This document shows, in pieces, positions 6,569 through 15,383 of a DNA stretch of 26,212 bases. Within the stretch, counting starts at the first letter, position 1; every line of letters starts with the position of its first letter. The DNA lies in NCBI GenBank assembly GCA_964468725.1, contig CAYXVU010000065.1, forward strand, positions 1 through 26,212, read 5' to 3'. Origin of the DNA: CAYXVU01 sp964468725 (GTDB lineage: Bacteria > Acidobacteriota > Blastocatellia > UBA7656). The notes beneath the pieces were generated by a model. That model was not told the origin of the DNA and made no database searches. It saw nothing but the letters and a program-made list of their open reading frames with translations. Both the position numbers and the translations under genes were made by a program.

Positions 6569-8653
6569 TCAGCCATTCGTCGTGTGGCCTTCCCAAATCG
6601 GTAGAGCGACACTCTTCGGCGATAGCTTGGGCAGAGGCGCTTCAGCCCTCTGCAGTTCGCGCTGCTCGTCAGCGGCTCTTTCATCAACCTTCTCCCCCGC
6701 AAAGAAGAGATTGGCTTCCGGTAATACTCGACCCAAATAGTCACGCAACGAGTTGGAGTCTCCCTTCTGCACAAAGGCATCCAGCTTTTTGATCAATTGA
6801 CGGATATGCTCATCCGAACATCCGGCGATTTTGCCGATAAAAATCTTCGGATGCCGGGTACGCGTCATTCGTTCTTCGCTGATCTCTAGTTCTTCAAAGA
6901 GCTTTTCACCCGGTCGGATGCCCGTAAAGACAATATCAATATCTTCAGAGGGCTTGAGACCCGATAAGATAATCACGTCTCTGGCCAGATCGAGAATTCG
7001 CACCGGCTCGCCCATATCCAAAATGAAAATTTCCCCGCTCTCTCCCATCGCCCCTGCTTGGAGAACCAACTGCGAGGCTTCCGGTATGGTCATAAAGTAG
7101 CGCGTCATCTCCGGATGGGTAACCGTCACCGGGCCCCCTTTGCGTATCTGCTCCTGAAAGATCGGTATCACCGAACCGGCAGAGCCAATCACGTTGCCGA
7201 AGCGCACTGCAACATAATGGGTCGCAAAGCGCTTATCCAGGTCTTGCACGATCAACTCGGCAAGGCGTTTGGTCGCCCCCATCACCGAAGTCGGACGCAC
7301 GGCCTTGTCGGTTGAGATCAGAACAAAGGTTTCCGCCCCATATTGACCTGCGATTTCGCCGAGTAAACGCGTCGCCAAAACATTATTCTTCACTGCCTCG
7401 CAGGGGTTGCTCTCCATGATCGGCACATGCTTGTGGGCGGCGGCGTGCAGAATCACCTGGGGGGCATATTCATTGAAGATCGTCCGCATACGCGCCTCGT
7501 CTCCAACATCCGCCACCAAAGGAACGATGGTCAAGGCTGGACGGCTCTCGCGCATTTCGCGGTCAATATTGAACAGCGCGAATTCCGCCCGTTCAATCAG
7601 TAAAATCTTGTCCGGCTCAAATAAGGCCGCTTGGCGCACCAACTCCGAACCAATCGAACCGCCTGCGCCGGTAACCATCACCGTCTTACCGGCAAGGAAA
7701 TTTCGCATACCCGCCTGATCGAGTTGCACGGCATCTCGCCCCAATAGATCTTCGATCTGAATATCCCGAAAGCGACTGATTTCGACCTGCCCTTGCAAAA
7801 TTTCGTAGAGCCCCGGAATGATTCTGACCTTGACGGGAACCTCTTCGCACAGTGTCACAATGCGACGAATCTCTTCACGCGAAGCATCGGCAATGGTAAT
7901 GATCACATGATGAATGTCCCATTTCTTGACCAGGTCGGGAAGATCATCCGTACCGCCTTCTACTTTAATTCCCTGAATGGTCAGCCCATGTTTTCGCTTG
8001 TCATCATCCACAAACCCTTTGATGTTGAGCGCCACATCGCCCCGTCCCAAAATCTCTTTGGCGGCCAGCACTCCTGCGCGCCCAGCGCCAATCAGCAACA
8101 CAGGCTTTTTATCGTGGCTCCCCTGTGTTTGACGCTGCCGCTCATAATGCTCATAGAGCGCTCGGCGCAATACCCGTATCCCCAGTACGCCGCCGTAACA
8201 GAGCACCGTATCCATCAGAATGATCGACAACGGCACGCGCAAATCCTGTAAAGCATCCGGCAGCGGGGCGATGCGAATGGTCAACAACGGCAACAATGAC
8301 CAAATAGACGCCTTGAGGAAAGGCTTGATCTCTGCCATCCCCACATACCGCCATATGAAAGAATGCGCGCCGACCAGCGAAAGCGAAACAAACTGAAAGA
8401 GAATGACATAGGGTAGTTGGGTTAGCGCCCGAAAGGTTTGCTCTTTACTGAGGACGAAATCGAATCGCAAGAGGTAGGCAAGCCCAAATGCCAATACCAA
8501 TAGGGTCAAATCCAAAGCAAATTGTATATTTTTCGATAAAAACCCCGTCCACCAAATTCCCCTTTGCGGTTTCTGTACCTGGTTTGCTGATCCCATATCG
8601 GCAATCCCCTCGGCTTGCTGCCTGATGATTTTTTTTCCTGCATGATGAGGCAT
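6569..8653 (-). CDS. Membrane-bound nucleotide-sugar 4,6-dehydratase (PglF/WbpM/CapD family)
   Basis: The 694-residue protein has the usual size of the long membrane forms. Four hydrophobic helices occupy about 43-165. A first Rossmann-like domain begins at VLLIGAGRAG (185-194). The catalytic short-chain-dehydrogenase domain has TGAGGSIGSE at 328-337, HAAAHKHVP at 403-411 and STDKAVRPTSVMGATKR at 447-463. There Met458 takes the place of the usual Tyr and Lys462 is retained, as in PglF and WbpM. These enzymes convert UDP-GlcNAc to the 4-keto-6-deoxy sugar. The aminotransferase gene just upstream would supply the next step. The ATG at 8653 has AGGTG 5 nt upstream. The C-terminal 60 residues are charged and not part of the core. 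It lies 138 bp after the upstream gene. Confidence 0.93.
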   Translation of the reverse strand: MPHHAGKKIIRQQAEGIADMGSANQVQKPQRGIWWTGFLSKNIQFALDLTLLVLAFGLAYLLRFDFVLSKEQTFRALTQLPYVILFQFVSLSLVGAHSFIWRYVGMAEIKPFLKASIWSLLPLLTIRIAPLPDALQDLRVPLSIILMDTVLCYGGVLGIRVLRRALYEHYERQRQTQGSHDKKPVLLIGAGRAGVLAAKEILGRGDVALNIKGFVDDDKRKHGLTIQGIKVEGGTDDLPDLVKKWDIHHVIITIADASREEIRRIVTLCEEVPVKVRIIPGLYEILQGQVEISRFRDIQIEDLLGRDAVQLDQAGMRNFLAGKTVMVTGAGGSIGSELVRQAALFEPDKILLIERAEFALFNIDREMRESRPALTIVPLVADVGDEARMRTIFNEYAPQVILHAAAHKHVPIMESNPCEAVKNNVLATRLLGEIAGQYGAETFVLISTDKAVRPTSVMGATKRLAELIVQDLDKRFATHYVAVRFGNVIGSAGSVIPIFQEQIRKGGPVTVTHPEMTRYFMTIPEASQLVLQAGAMGESGEIFILDMGEPVRILDLARDVIILSGLKPSEDIDIVFTGIRPGEKLFEELEISEERMTRTRHPKIFIGKIAGCSDEHIRQLIKKLDAFVQKGDSNSLRDYLGRVLPEANLFFAGEKVDERAADEQRELQRAEAPLPKLSPKSVALPIWEGHTTNG

Positions 8654-8791
8654 AGGTCACCTGATCTTGACAAGTGTCTTGTAGACGAACCCAATAGGGT
8701 CGAATCCGGGGGAAGACATTAGAGTTCGCTGCGCCAGTGGTGTAGGGAGTCTGAACTTTTCTGAGGGCTTACGTTGCCAACATCTTCACAC

Positions 8792-9925
8792 TCATCTTGT
8801 ACGCTTGGCATTATGCACAATCCGGCTGATTCGTTCAAGATTATCAATCGTCAAACTTGACCCGCTCGGTAAACAGAGCCCCCGTTGAAAAATTATCTCG
8901 GATGCCTGTCCGCCGCGCACGCGGCAGTCGGCAAAGACGGGTTGCAGATGCAATGGCTTCCACACCGGACGAGCTTCGATGTTCTCTGCTTCCAGCGCCA
9001 AGCGAATATCCTCTCGCGTCGCCCCGAACCGGCTTTCATCAACCGTTATGCAGGTTAGCCAACAATTCGATTGGCCATACTCGGCTTCTGGCATCAGGGC
9101 AATGCCCGGCAGATCAGACAGGGCATGTTGATAAAACTCCCGATTGCGCCGCCGCTGTGCCATGCGCTCCGGCAGTTGTCGCAACTGACCGCGACCCACG
9201 GCGGCCAGCAGGTTGCTCAAACGGTAGTTGTAACCAATCGTCGAATGCTGATAGTGGGGGGCAGGGTCGCGCGCTTGAGTAGCTAAAAACCGCGCGCGCT
9301 CAATTAACTCGGCATCATCGGACAGCAACATCCCGCCGCCCGACGTAGTAATAATTTTATTGCCGTTGAAAGAGAGCACCGTGAGCTTGCCAAATCTGCC
9401 TGCTCGCTGCCCTTTGTAGGTGGCTCCCAGAGCCTCCGCTGCGTCTTCGATCAGAGGCAGCTCGTACCGATTGCAAAGGTCGAGTAGCGCATCGTAATCG
9501 GCGCTCTGCCCGTATAGATCAACGACGATTACCGCGCGCGGCAGCCGCCCGCGCGCAGCACAGACGCGCAACTCTTCTGCCAACAGACTGACATCCATAT
9601 TCCAAGTCGCAGGATCACAATCAACAAAGACCGGATGCGCGCCAAGGTAGACAATCGGATTGGCGCTGGCGCTAAAGGTCAGCGATGAACAGATCACCTC
9701 ATCGCCGGGTTGAATGCCGAGCAATAAGAGCGAGAGGTGCAGTGCGGCAGTGCCGGATGAGAGCGCCGCCGCGTGACCGATGCCCACATACGACGCAACC
9801 TCTTTCTCAAAAGCATCCACGTGGGGGCCGAGCGGAGCAATCCAGTTTGAAGCAAATGCCTCTTTAACCAACTCCAACTCTTCCGTACCGAGATGCGGCG
9901 GCGATAAATAGATTCGCTGGTTCAT
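8792..9925 (-). CDS. PglE-like nucleotide-sugar aminotransferase (DegT/DnrJ/EryC1/StrS family)
   Basis: This 377-residue cytoplasmic PLP enzyme should transfer an amino group from glutamate to the 4-keto group of a UDP-4-keto-6-deoxy sugar. The N-terminus IYLSPPHLGTEELELVKEAF with SNWIAPLGPHVDAFE is typical of the PglE/EpsN branch. ALSSGTAALHL binds cofactor phosphate, IEDAAEALGA carries Asp161, and SFNGNKIITTSGGGM supplies the Schiff-base Lys190. The dehydratase that would make its substrate is the next gene downstream. Together they predict a UDP-4-amino-4,6-dideoxy-HexNAc, a precursor of bacillosamine-like sugars; no acetyltransferase is seen to complete bacillosamine. It starts 10 bp before the end of its upstream neighbour's reading frame is passed, so it is cotranscribed with the WecA-like gene's operon. 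Confidence 0.93.
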   Translation of the reverse strand: MNQRIYLSPPHLGTEELELVKEAFASNWIAPLGPHVDAFEKEVASYVGIGHAAALSSGTAALHLSLLLLGIQPGDEVICSSLTFSASANPIVYLGAHPVFVDCDPATWNMDVSLLAEELRVCAARGRLPRAVIVVDLYGQSADYDALLDLCNRYELPLIEDAAEALGATYKGQRAGRFGKLTVLSFNGNKIITTSGGGMLLSDDAELIERARFLATQARDPAPHYQHSTIGYNYRLSNLLAAVGRGQLRQLPERMAQRRRNREFYQHALSDLPGIALMPEAEYGQSNCWLTCITVDESRFGATREDIRLALEAENIEARPVWKPLHLQPVFADCRVRGGQASEIIFQRGLCLPSGSSLTIDNLERISRIVHNAKRTR

Positions 9926-9935
9926 TCCAATTCTC

Positions 9936-10889
9936 TCATCTGAAAATCAGTAGAATGCCGAGTCCGACAAATAGGGTTTGCAACGCATAGCTCACCCCCG
10001 CCACTTGGCGGGTCGTCAATCCTCGTTTGGCCAGATAGTCATAAAAATGGCTGCGATCCCCGGTGAAGGGAGAGACTCCTCTTCGCATCCGCCGTGCAAT
10101 CGCAAAGGCGGCATCGAATACCGGCACACCGATGAGCAGAATACTTCCCGCAAGGCTTCGCACTTCGCCCCTCGCAAAACTTACAGTCAACGCCAGTGTT
10201 GCAACCATGAAGCCGACAAAGTAGCTGCCGTTATCTCCCATAAAGACGGACGCCGGATGAAAGTTGTAAAACAGAAAGGCAAGGAGCGCTGCGCCGAGGC
10301 CGCAGGCAAGAATCATTACCAACCACATTTCGAGGTACATCCCAACCCACGCGAATCCGATACAAGACAGCAAGGTTACCCCTCCGGCTAATCCATCCAT
10401 ACCGTCCTGCATGTTCACGGCGTTGATCGCTCCAACGACGACGAATACGATGAAAGCCGCGGCCACTGCGTAGGTGATGGAGTTTGACAAAATCATCGTC
10501 GGTTTGGGAAACAATCCAAAAGCAAACCCGCCCATTGCCAGCCCGACGCCTGCAACCAATTCAATCATCAAGCGAACGCGCGGCTTTACAGTAAAGCGGT
10601 CATCGCTCCAGCCAAGCAGTGCAACTCCGATCCCTAATCCGACGATCAACAATACGCGGTTGAGGTAGCTTGCCTGTTGACAGGCATACAGGAGTAGCGC
10701 CGCTAGAGAGCCGAACGAAATACCGAATCCTCCGACGAAAGGAGTCGGAGCCGCATGAATCTTCAACGGATCAACTCCGGCGGCATCAACCCAAGCCCAC
10801 TTGCTGGCGAAGCGTTTGAAAAACCAAATGGCAATGAGCGAAATCAAAAAGGCAGACGAAGTGATCAAAAGCGTCAAGGTTGTCGTCAT
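9936..10889 (-). CDS. WecA/MraY-like polyprenyl-phosphate sugar-1-phosphate transferase
   Basis: The 317-residue integral membrane protein has about ten hydrophobic helices. It should move a HexNAc-1-phosphate from a UDP-sugar to undecaprenyl phosphate, the first committed step of glycan assembly. Family motifs are all present: HAAPTPFVGG at 45-54, the Asp pair in GWSDDR at 93-98, NAVNMQDGMDGLAGG at 156-170, FMGDNGS at 216-222 and the cytoplasmic SHFYDYLAKRGLT near 280-292, a variant of the usual His-rich loop. The longer open frame begins at 11006. I prefer ATG at 10889, because it overlaps the upstream stop as ATGA and begins directly at the first helix. It is the only initiating transferase in the window. 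Confidence 0.92.
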   Translation of the reverse strand: MTTTLTLLITSSAFLISLIAIWFFKRFASKWAWVDAAGVDPLKIHAAPTPFVGGFGISFGSLAALLLYACQQASYLNRVLLIVGLGIGVALLGWSDDRFTVKPRVRLMIELVAGVGLAMGGFAFGLFPKPTMILSNSITYAVAAAFIVFVVVGAINAVNMQDGMDGLAGGVTLLSCIGFAWVGMYLEMWLVMILACGLGAALLAFLFYNFHPASVFMGDNGSYFVGFMVATLALTVSFARGEVRSLAGSILLIGVPVFDAAFAIARRMRRGVSPFTGDRSHFYDYLAKRGLTTRQVAGVSYALQTLFVGLGILLIFR

Positions 10890-12112
10890 CCTCCGCTGAT
10901 TGACACAGGCGCAAGAATATCGAACTCTCTCGCAATTGCCTGCGCGGCGTTGATAAGGGCAGCCTGAATGAGCGCCATCTGCGACTCGCGCAAACTGGAA
11001 TGGCAAGGAATCAAGATCAACCGTGCGGCTAAACTCCTCGCTTGCGGCAACTCATCAGGAAAGCCGTTGAGCATCGGGTACGCCGTCTCGGTCTGCACTC
11101 CAAACTGATGCAGAAGGTTTCGCGCGCGATAGACGGCGGCTTGCGCGTTAGCCTCCTCAACATTCACCACGATTGGGAATAGGTGCGGCAATCCTTCTTC
11201 GCTTTGAGAGAGCGGGGCAAAAGCTGTGGAGGATGCCATCGTTTGAAAGAGAAAATCGCTGTTTGCTTGTTGTCTTGCGAAAATTTCGTCACGGCGACGC
11301 CACTGTTGCAAGGCAACCGCCGCTTGCAACTCGCTCATCATCGTCGCCTTGAGAGTTGTCAAAACCCATCGCGCTTCTCTCTCCAGCCCGATTGTCGGAG
11401 CCGTTGCGCCGGGCAAAAATTTTGGGATTCGCTCACGCCCAAGACTGCGCGCAGCATAATTGGCGAAGCGGGCTGTTTGTTTCATGAAACTAGCTGATTT
11501 CGCCGTCGCCGCACTTCGCGCTTGCTCGGCAAGGTCTTCTCTCTTGACCAGCAAGACGCCTCCGCCAACGCTTGTCAGCGACTTGAAATTAAAACTCCAG
11601 ACGCCGACATCGCCGCGCGTGCCGCACATCTGCGCCGTGCGGCATTCCCTTCTCCCCGCCTGATAGGCCGCGTCTTCGATGACGGGAACACCCAACCTTT
11701 GCAACTCTGTGTAATTTTGATCTAACCCGTAAGTATTGGGCGCGACAATCGCATCCACTTCACTATTGGCAATCGCTGCACGTAATGACTCGAGGTTGAA
11801 GCGAACCGAGTCGGATTCGCAATCAATCGGAACAATAATGGCAGATGCAGCCCGTAATCCTGTCAACACAGCCGGACAAACATAACCGGGCACGGCAACG
11901 CGCTTGCCTGCCAACTGCGAGACAGTCAAAGCCAACGCCAGTGCGTACCGCGCCGATGAAACCAGCACCGGCGGCCAGTCAGCCAACTCGTCTTTCAATT
12001 CCAGCGTCAACGCTCGGCAATACCGGTTGCCCTGCCCCCACGAGGCAAGCGTTTTCAAGCCTGCAAAAATCTCTGCCCTCTGCCAATCGGGTATATTGAT
12101 GCGGATATGCAT
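10886..12112 (-). CDS. Divergent DegT/DnrJ/EryC1-type PLP-dependent enzyme
   Basis: The 408-residue protein has the fold markers of the sugar aminotransferase family: VSSARYALALAL for cofactor phosphate contact, VPGYVCPAV, VIEDAAYQAG with Asp147, and SFNFKSLTSVGGGVL with likely Schiff-base Lys177. It differs from the PglE-like gene: the usual N-terminal IPLSxP block is missing and replaced by MHIRINIPDWQRAEIF. An insert around 185-245 is rich in Ala and Arg. The substrate may therefore not be an ordinary nucleotide sugar. The start is the ATG at 12112, which overlaps the methyltransferase stop as TAATG; an upstream in-frame start at 12148 would overlap that gene by 37 nt. It is tightly coupled to the methyltransferase upstream and the WecA-like gene downstream. 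Confidence 0.85.
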   Translation of the reverse strand: MHIRINIPDWQRAEIFAGLKTLASWGQGNRYCRALTLELKDELADWPPVLVSSARYALALALTVSQLAGKRVAVPGYVCPAVLTGLRAASAIIVPIDCESDSVRFNLESLRAAIANSEVDAIVAPNTYGLDQNYTELQRLGVPVIEDAAYQAGRRECRTAQMCGTRGDVGVWSFNFKSLTSVGGGVLLVKREDLAEQARSAATAKSASFMKQTARFANYAARSLGRERIPKFLPGATAPTIGLEREARWVLTTLKATMMSELQAAVALQQWRRRDEIFARQQANSDFLFQTMASSTAFAPLSQSEEGLPHLFPIVVNVEEANAQAAVYRARNLLHQFGVQTETAYPMLNGFPDELPQARSLAARLILIPCHSSLRESQMALIQAALINAAQAIAREFDILAPVSISGG

Positions 12113-12858
12113 TAGCGTTTTGTTAAAGCGATAACCTGATAATCGCAAAATCTGCGCGGGGCGAGTTGGCCGATCTGTTCCCCTACGCGATAACCCGCGC
12201 GCGTCAATCGTTCAAACTTAGCAAAGGCATTGCGCGCCATCAGCAAGCGCACCGGAGTAAAATGGACTGCCGTCCATTCGCTTAGCTGTGCGCCCGCATC
12301 CTCAAAAATCTCGATCACCTGCTTTGCGCTTAGTTGACAGGTTCGCACCAATACCGGAAGGCGATGAAACGGGTCAATCATCACGATCTTGCCGCCGCTG
12401 CGAGTCGCGCCAACCATGCGGCGTGCGATTTCCGGCAGCTCGTCAGCGCGACAGGCGCTGGCCAAACAGGCCATTGACAAGATCAAGTCGAAGCTCTCTG
12501 CCGGGTAATCATATTCCTGCACGCTGGCAGCAATGAAGCGTGCATTCAATTGCGGATTGCGTTTCGCGGCTTCGGCCACCATGGTATCCAGGTCAACACC
12601 AACATAATGGTCGAATAAATCTGCCAGCCGTGCGCTCAGCCTGCCGGTTCCGCAACCGAGATCGAGAATCTGTTCACGGCGCTCCGGCAAGTGGCGTTCG
12701 ATGGCTCGCCATTGGTCGTCGTGCGCGAGTTGGTTGTAAGCGGGGTTCGACCACATCACCGACAACCAACCGGGATCGGTCGCGCGCCCCCGCCAGAAGC
12801 CCACAGCATCGGGCGGGGTGTAGACAAAGAGTCGCTTCAACCGCTTCACCGCGTTCAT
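12112..12858 (-). CDS. Class I SAM-dependent methyltransferase
   Basis: This 248-residue cytoplasmic protein has the SAM-binding motif ILDLGCGTGRLS (64-75), the acidic end of the second strand in VGVDLDTM (87-93) and the ESFDLILSMACLAS region that follows motif II. The end of the fold is preserved in GGKIVMIDPFHRL. It probably methylates a sugar, or a small group attached to one, during glycan assembly; the acceptor cannot be deduced. The ATG at 12858 overlaps the ATP-grasp stop as ATGA, and the stop overlaps the next start as TAATG. Translational coupling on both sides suggests that ligase, methyltransferase and PLP enzyme act together. Confidence 0.9.
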   Translation of the reverse strand: MNAVKRLKRLFVYTPPDAVGFWRGRATDPGWLSVMWSNPAYNQLAHDDQWRAIERHLPERREQILDLGCGTGRLSARLADLFDHYVGVDLDTMVAEAAKRNPQLNARFIAASVQEYDYPAESFDLILSMACLASACRADELPEIARRMVGATRSGGKIVMIDPFHRLPVLVRTCQLSAKQVIEIFEDAGAQLSEWTAVHFTPVRLLMARNAFAKFERLTRAGYRVGEQIGQLAPRRFCDYQVIALTKR

Positions 12859-14054
12859 CCGATCATTCCTTCTTCGATGGGATTGGTGCTGCCCGAAGCA
12901 AGAAACCCTTTGCCGTAATACAAGGCTTCCGCTAATAACGGAGCCGGGTCACTGAGACGAAAGTCATCAAAGCCATCGGCGCGCGTGCCGAGCATTGCGC
13001 CAATCGCTTTCATCGCTGGCAGCAGACGACCGCGCTTGCCCAGATTGAAGAGGTGCATCAACTCGCCGACTAGCCAACGTGATTTCACACCGAGCCGATA
13101 TGATTCCACCGGCTTGACATCGCCATCAATCGCCATGCGATAAAGCAACCAAGGGAAGTCCACACCGGCGCGGACAGCCAGATCGAGCGCCCCCCAAAAA
13201 CGCGGATTGATTTCGATCAACGATGATTGCCCGCTCGTTTCCTCATAGTGGAAATCGAGATGAACGACGCCGTGCCATTGTAAACTGTCCATCAGTCTCC
13301 GCGCTTCGGCGATGAGGTGAGGCACGGCAACGCTTTCTCGAAAGACGCTGGTTCCGAATTGCCCATCTTTGCAACGCAGATAGCGTTCGCAAAATCCTGC
13401 TCGATACTCGCCTTGATGGTAGAGCAAACAGACACCATATCCGTTTCCGTGCGCGAAGGCTTGCACCATTGGCCAGCGGTTGGATTGCAAGCGATAGGTT
13501 TCGATGAGCCAGTGAAACTTGGCTTCACACTCCTGCGGCGAGGAAACGATGAAAACCCCTTTCGCGCTGTTTCCAATCTGCGTCTTCACGACGATGGGGT
13601 AAGAGAGATGCGTTGCGCGCGCCTGTAGTTCTTCGCGCGATTGGGGCACAAAGGTATCGGGAACAGAGACTCCGGCAGCGCGTGCGAGTTTCACCGTCTC
13701 CCATTTATTGATGGTGCTGGCCAATACATCGGCATCGCCGATTGGAATCAAAATGTCTTTTGGGAACCGGTCGCGGAAACGGGCAATCGTCAAGATGTCT
13801 TCGTGGCCGGGTATCAAGACGCGAGCGCCGGTCTTTTTCAGCGCCGCTATCAAATCTTCAATAAAGCCTTCCGGGTCACGGTAGGGATTGCGATAGCGCG
13901 AAAAGGTTTCGTGATAGCGAGAATAGCGGCACATCGCCAGTTTCGAAGTATCCCCAACGTGAACCTTTACTCCGCGCTGCGCTAACGAATGGACAATCAC
14001 ATAAGAGACCCGACACCACCCGTACGTAACCAAAGCAGCAGGCAAACTCTTCAT
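12855..14054 (-). CDS. ATP-grasp ligase-like protein
   Basis: The 399-residue protein begins with a preATP-grasp Rossmann-like part (ALVTYGWCRVSYVIVHSL) and IPGHEDIL near 81-88. The ATP-grasp core follows: YPIVVKTQIGNSAKGVFIV with nucleotide-binding Lys157, and HLDFHY then LIEINPRFWGALDL with metal ligands Glu281 and Asn283. Such enzymes join a carboxylate to an amine or thiol through an acylphosphate. In a glycan locus this could attach an amino acid or similar group to a sugar, but that is inference. A TTG at 14063 overlaps the upstream stop, but I prefer ATG at 14054, 5 nt past that stop; neither has a strong ribosome-binding site. The protein resembles the ligases that often sit beside glycosyltransferases. 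Confidence 0.87.
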   Translation of the reverse strand: MKSLPAALVTYGWCRVSYVIVHSLAQRGVKVHVGDTSKLAMCRYSRYHETFSRYRNPYRDPEGFIEDLIAALKKTGARVLIPGHEDILTIARFRDRFPKDILIPIGDADVLASTINKWETVKLARAAGVSVPDTFVPQSREELQARATHLSYPIVVKTQIGNSAKGVFIVSSPQECEAKFHWLIETYRLQSNRWPMVQAFAHGNGYGVCLLYHQGEYRAGFCERYLRCKDGQFGTSVFRESVAVPHLIAEARRLMDSLQWHGVVHLDFHYEETSGQSSLIEINPRFWGALDLAVRAGVDFPWLLYRMAIDGDVKPVESYRLGVKSRWLVGELMHLFNLGKRGRLLPAMKAIGAMLGTRADGFDDFRLSDPAPLLAEALYYGKGFLASGSTNPIEEGMIG

Positions 14055-14059
14055 GCCAA

Positions 14060-15349
14060 TCAATCTATGACCCGATGCGAAGCCTTCGCGGCAGATTCCG
14101 TGTCCCCGGCAACCGATAGCCGACGACCCGCTATGGATTCTTCTTCGATGAACTCTGCCAAATCAATGAGAATCTTCTGTTGGCTGAACTGTTCTTCGGC
14201 AAGGGCACGCGCGCGGCTGCCCATACCAACAAGGCTCTCTCGTTCAGGATTCAATGTCTCGATGGCATCGGCAAACGCCTCCGCATCATCCGGCGGCACG
14301 GCGATGCCGCATTGATGTGTGGTCACCAGTTCACTCATCCAGCCGGGATAATTCACCAGAACCGGTTTGCCCACTGCCAGATAATCGAAAAACTTATTCG
14401 GCGAAGTGCCATAATAGAACGCCGGGACATTCTGCAAAATCTGCATGCCGACATCGAGTTCCGCAAGAACTTGGTTGTATTGCGATTTATTGAACAGTCC
14501 GACGAAGACGACGTTATCGAGCCCTTCTTTGGCAGCGCGCTCCTGTAAACGCAATTTTTCGCGCCCATCCCCTATCAACACAAAGACCACATCCCGAACG
14601 CCACGCCGTTGCAGCACGGTGGCTGCATTCAAGACCGCATCCAATCCGTTTGCGATACCATGTGTGCCCGTATAACCGAGCGCAAATAGGTTGTCAGCGA
14701 CAGGCAAAATTCTGCGCGGCAACCGACCGAGCGGGCGCAGTCGCTCGGTATCGCTGCCGTTGGGGATCATAGCGATTCGCCGGGCGGGGATGTTGGCTTT
14801 GCGTTCGATGCCGGTTTTGATGCCGGGTGCAAGCGCAACCAACTTGCGGGCAAATTTGTAGGCTGCCCATTCCCACAGGTAGAGAGCGCGTTTGATGACC
14901 GGGTTGCGAATAATCCCCATCTCGATGGGCAAATCCGGCCACAAATCGCGCACTTCGAAAACATACGGTGTGCCGCGCAGCAACCGCGCGCACAACGCGG
15001 GCAGACTCACCGTCAGCGGCGTCGAAGAAGCAAAGAGCAAGTCCGCATCGCGGCGCACGACTTCGTAGCAAGCGAGAAAGCCGAAGAGGAAGAATGACCA
15101 CACTCGTTTGAGAAAGCTCTGATGATTGGAATAAAAGACGTTGATCTGTACGATGCGAAAGCCATCCAACTGGCTCACTGTCACTCGCCGCCGCTCATTA
15201 CTTTGCAATGAGCTATCACGCCAGTTGTGTCCGCAGATCACCGTCACCTCGTGACCGCGATCTGCAAGCGTCTTTACGAGATTGTAGCCGCGTACGCCTG
15301 CTTCCCCGCGAGCAGTAGCAAAGTGCTGCTGTACGTACAAAATTTTCAT
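14060..15349 (-). CDS. GT4 glycosyltransferase, WbuB-like
   Basis: This 429-residue cytoplasmic or membrane-associated GT-B enzyme begins with KILYVQQHFATARGEAGVRG, typical of WbuB-type GT4 proteins. There the N-terminal half holds the acceptor. The C-terminal half has IPNGSDTERLRPL, FALGYTGTHGIANGLDAVL, FVGLFNKSQYNQVLAELDVG and TSPNKFFDYLAVGKPVLVN, which form the nucleotide-sugar site of a retaining enzyme. WbuB relatives add L-FucNAc or other amino sugars to lipid-linked HexNAc. It starts 34 bp after the GT2 gene ends and its stop lies next to the ATP-grasp start. The extreme C-terminus, after about 400, is a charged extension. No clear ribosome-binding site is seen before the ATG. Confidence 0.93.
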   Translation of the reverse strand: MKILYVQQHFATARGEAGVRGYNLVKTLADRGHEVTVICGHNWRDSSLQSNERRRVTVSQLDGFRIVQINVFYSNHQSFLKRVWSFFLFGFLACYEVVRRDADLLFASSTPLTVSLPALCARLLRGTPYVFEVRDLWPDLPIEMGIIRNPVIKRALYLWEWAAYKFARKLVALAPGIKTGIERKANIPARRIAMIPNGSDTERLRPLGRLPRRILPVADNLFALGYTGTHGIANGLDAVLNAATVLQRRGVRDVVFVLIGDGREKLRLQERAAKEGLDNVVFVGLFNKSQYNQVLAELDVGMQILQNVPAFYYGTSPNKFFDYLAVGKPVLVNYPGWMSELVTTHQCGIAVPPDDAEAFADAIETLNPERESLVGMGSRARALAEEQFSQQKILIDLAEFIEEESIAGRRLSVAGDTESAAKASHRVID

Positions 15350-15383
15350 GCGAAAAGTTCGACAGTGAGGCTTATCACTCTGT

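Noticed and set aside
8654..8791. Short inverted repeats before the dehydratase gene (ACAAG/CTTGT and ACCC/GGGT)
   Set aside because: Arms of four or five bases with no T run and no promoter boxes are expected by chance.
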